Assembly (NCBI GenBank): GCA_946479725.1 | Contig: CAMLHB010000152.1 | Span: forward strand, 1 to 5,913 | Reading direction: 5' to 3' | DNA from: an uncultured Actinomycetes bacterium | GTDB taxonomy: Bacteria > Actinomycetota > Thermoleophilia > Solirubrobacterales > 70-9 | Length of the DNA: 5,913 bases | Part shown: piece after piece, positions 4,228 through 5,913 of the stretch | Position numbering within the stretch: position 1 is the first letter of the stretch | How the letters are laid out: each line of letters starts with the position of its first letter | Notes under the pieces: model-generated | The model's database searches: none | Told to the model about the DNA's origin: nothing | What the model saw: only the letters and a program-made list of their open reading frames with translations | Made by a program: the position numbers and the translations under genes

Positions 4228-5913
4228 GTCCAAGTCGCGCCGCAGTTCGCGCAGCTCGTCGCGGATTCTCCCCGCCTCCTCGAAGCGAAGGTCGTCGGCC
4301 GCCGCCAGCATCTCCTCCTCAAGCGCGACGATCGTCTTCTCCAGCTCCTCGGGGCCGGCGAAGTCCTCGGCCCGCTTGCGGCGGCGCTTGCGCGGCGCCC
4401 GGTCCTCCATCGCCAGGAACTCAGACATCTCGGAGATGCCCTTGCGCACGGTCTCCGGAGTGATCCCGTGCTCCTCGTTGTAAGCGAGCTGGATCGCCCG
4501 GCGGCGGTCGGTCTCGCGCATCGCCGCCCGCATCGCCTCGGTCTCCTTGTCGGCGTACATCAGCACCCGGCCGTTGACGTTCCGCGCCGCCCGGCCGATC
4601 GTCTGCACGAGGCTGGTCTCGCCGCGCAGGAAGCCCTCCTTGTCGGCGTCGAGGATCGCCACCAGCGAAACCTCGGGCAGGTCGAGCCCCTCGCGCAGGA
4701 GGTTGACGCCGACCAGCACGTCGTACTCGCCCAGCCGCAGGTCGCGGACAATCTGGATCCGTTCCAGGGTGTCGACCTCGGAGTGCAGGTAGCGGACCTT
4801 GACCCCGTACTCGAGCAGGTAGGCGGTCAGGTCCTCGGCCATCTTCTTGGTCAGGGTCGTGACCAAGGTGCGGTCGCCCTGCTCGGCGACCTTCTTCACC
4901 TCGTTCATCAGGTCGTCGATCTGGTTCTTCGTCTCGCGCAGCTCGATCTCGGGGTCGACGATCCCGGTCGGACGGACGATCTGCTCGACCGTGCGGCTCG
5001 ATTCCGCTTTCTCGAACGGGCCAGGGGTCGCCGAGACCATCACCAGCTGCTTGACGCGTTCGAGAAACTCATCGAACTTCAGCGGCCGGTTGTCGATCGC
5101 CGAGGGCAGCCGGAAGCCGTAGTCGACCAAGGTCGTCTTCCGCGAGCGGTCCCCCTCGAACATGCCGCCGATCTGCGGGATCGTCTGGTGGGACTCGTCG
5201 ACGAAGACGACGAAGTCGTCGGGGAAGTAGTCGATCAGGGTGTGCGGCGGACTGCCGGCGGGGCGGCCGTCGAGGATCCGCGAGTAGTTCTCGATCCCGG
5301 AGGTGAAGCCGAGCTCTTTGATCATCTCGAGGTCGTACATCGTCCGCTGCCGCAGCCGGTGCGCCTCCAGCTGTTTGCCTTCCTCTTCCAGTTCGGCGGT
5401 CCGCGTTTCCAGTTCGGCGCGGATTTCGTCGACGGCGCGGTCCACCGTCTCGTCTTTGGTCACGTAGTGCGAGGCGGGCCAGACGGAGACGTGGTCGATC
5501 ACGTCGAGGACCTCGCCGGTCAGCGGGTCGAAGTGCTGGATCCCCTCGATCTCGTCGCCGAAGAGCTGGATCCGGTAGGCCGACTCGGCGTAGGAGGGCA
5601 TGATCTCCAGCACCTCGCCGCGGACCCGGAAGGCGCCGCGCCCCAGCACCTGGTCGTTGCGCTGGTACTGCATCTTCACCAGCTTGCGGAGGACGTCGTC
5701 GCGGTCGATCTCCGCCCCGACCTTGAAGAGCTGCATTTTTTCGTTGTAGACCTGGGGCGAGCCGATCCCGTAGATGCAGGAGACCGAGGCGACGATGATC
5801 ACGTCGCGGCGGGCGAACAGCGCCGCGGTGGCGGCGTGGCGCAGGCGGTCGATCTCGTCGTTGATCGAGGAGTCCTTCTCGATGTAGAGGTCCTGGGCCG
5901 GGACGTAGGCCTC
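4204..5913 (-). CDS. uvrB: UvrB, excinuclease ABC subunit B (partial, N-terminus outside the window)
   Basis: Superfamily 2 helicase-like subunit that is loaded on lesions by UvrA and then recruits UvrC. The frame is open to the window edge, starting [20 protein letters not shown]; the methionine at 5802 is internal, not the start. 569 residues are present of an expected 660-690, so about 100 are missing, including Walker A and the tyrosine-rich beta-hairpin. Visible in order: [26 protein letters not shown], the interaction-domain region, helicase motif II DESH (5188-5199) followed by [50 protein letters not shown], the arginine-finger motif QTIGRAARN, a basic linker RKRRRKR, and the C-terminal UVR coiled coil ([18 protein letters not shown] to [11 protein letters not shown]). 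No frameshift was seen. The stop codon lies within the inverted repeat; the CnoX-like gene follows 109 nt downstream. Confidence 0.97.
   Translation of the reverse strand, partial: EAYVPAQDLYIEKDSSINDEIDRLRHAATAALFARRDVIIVASVSCIYGIGSPQVYNEKMQLFKVGAEIDRDDVLRKLVKMQYQRNDQVLGRGAFRVRGEVLEIMPSYAESAYRIQLFGDEIEGIQHFDPLTGEVLDVIDHVSVWPASHYVTKDETVDRAVDEIRAELETRTAELEEEGKQLEAHRLRQRTMYDLEMIKELGFTSGIENYSRILDGRPAGSPPHTLIDYFPDDFVVFVDESHQTIPQIGGMFEGDRSRKTTLVDYGFRLPSAIDNRPLKFDEFLERVKQLVMVSATPGPFEKAESSRTVEQIVRPTGIVDPEIELRETKNQIDDLMNEVKKVAEQGDRTLVTTLTKKMAEDLTAYLLEYGVKVRYLHSEVDTLERIQIVRDLRLGEYDVLVGVNLLREGLDLPEVSLVAILDADKEGFLRGETSLVQTIGRAARNVNGRVLMYADKETEAMRAAMRETDRRRAIQLAYNEEHGITPETVRKGISEMSEFLAMEDRAPRKRRRKRAEDFAGPEELEKTIVALEEEMLAAADDLRFEEAGRIRDELRELRRDLDGMASAGT

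Noticed and set aside
4104..4322. Small minus-strand frame of 72 codons across the uvrB end and gap
   Set aside because: Overlaps the uvrB UVR domain in another frame, is Arg-rich, and has no ribosome site; its tail merely reads through the inverted repeat.
1..5913. CRISPR array, tRNA, rRNA or phage genes
   Set aside because: No regularly spaced direct repeats, tRNA-like cloverleaf or phage structural genes were noticed; nearly all sequence is accounted for by four genes and short gaps.

Overview
The window is a high-GC stretch of bacterial chromosome, probably from a metagenome-type contig. It carries nucleotide-excision-repair genes on the minus strand and one unrelated gene on the plus strand. 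The strong GC bias at third codon positions, GTG starts placed just after TANNNT -10 elements (a leaderless-transcript arrangement) and the AbiEi-type winged-helix/DUF559 protein point to an actinomycetote, with Thermoleophilia/Solirubrobacterales as my best guess. That placement is inferred from style and family, not from a search.

Layout from right to left in the direction of the minus-strand genes: (1) uvrB, 5913-4204, lacks about its first 100 residues because the window begins inside it. (2) A 109-nt gap follows, holding a near-perfect 26/27-nt inverted repeat (4108-4134 and 4202-4227) whose right arm also encodes the last residues and stop codon of UvrB. (3) A thioredoxin-domain protein with a C-terminal helical/TPR-like region, of the CnoX/YbbN type, lies at 4094-3357. 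(4) On the plus strand, 2394-3317 encodes a complete 307-residue protein with an AbiEi-like winged helix and a DUF559 (Vsr-like PD-(D/E)XK) nuclease domain. It is flanked by two related palindromes (2383-2407 and 3322-3348) that match in inverted orientation at 22 of 25 positions. (5) uvrA starts at GTG 2320 and runs to the window start.

The main oddity is at the left edge. Up to about residue 731 the uvrA frame reads as canonical UvrA. The frame then stays open, but its last 42 residues read as class I mannose-6-phosphate isomerase (ManA), not as the UvrA zinc finger expected there, and codon choice changes at the same place. I think this is a chimeric join (most likely assembly, possibly a real rearrangement) at a GC-rich stretch encoding ARARGY.

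UvrA and UvrB act together: UvrA2 loads UvrB on damaged DNA before UvrC incises it. The thioredoxin-like protein between them is probably a redox or chaperone housekeeping protein. The plus-strand nuclease-like gene interrupts an otherwise co-oriented uvrB-cnoX-uvrA group. Together with the flanking inverted palindromes, this suggests it arrived as a small insertion; this is inference.
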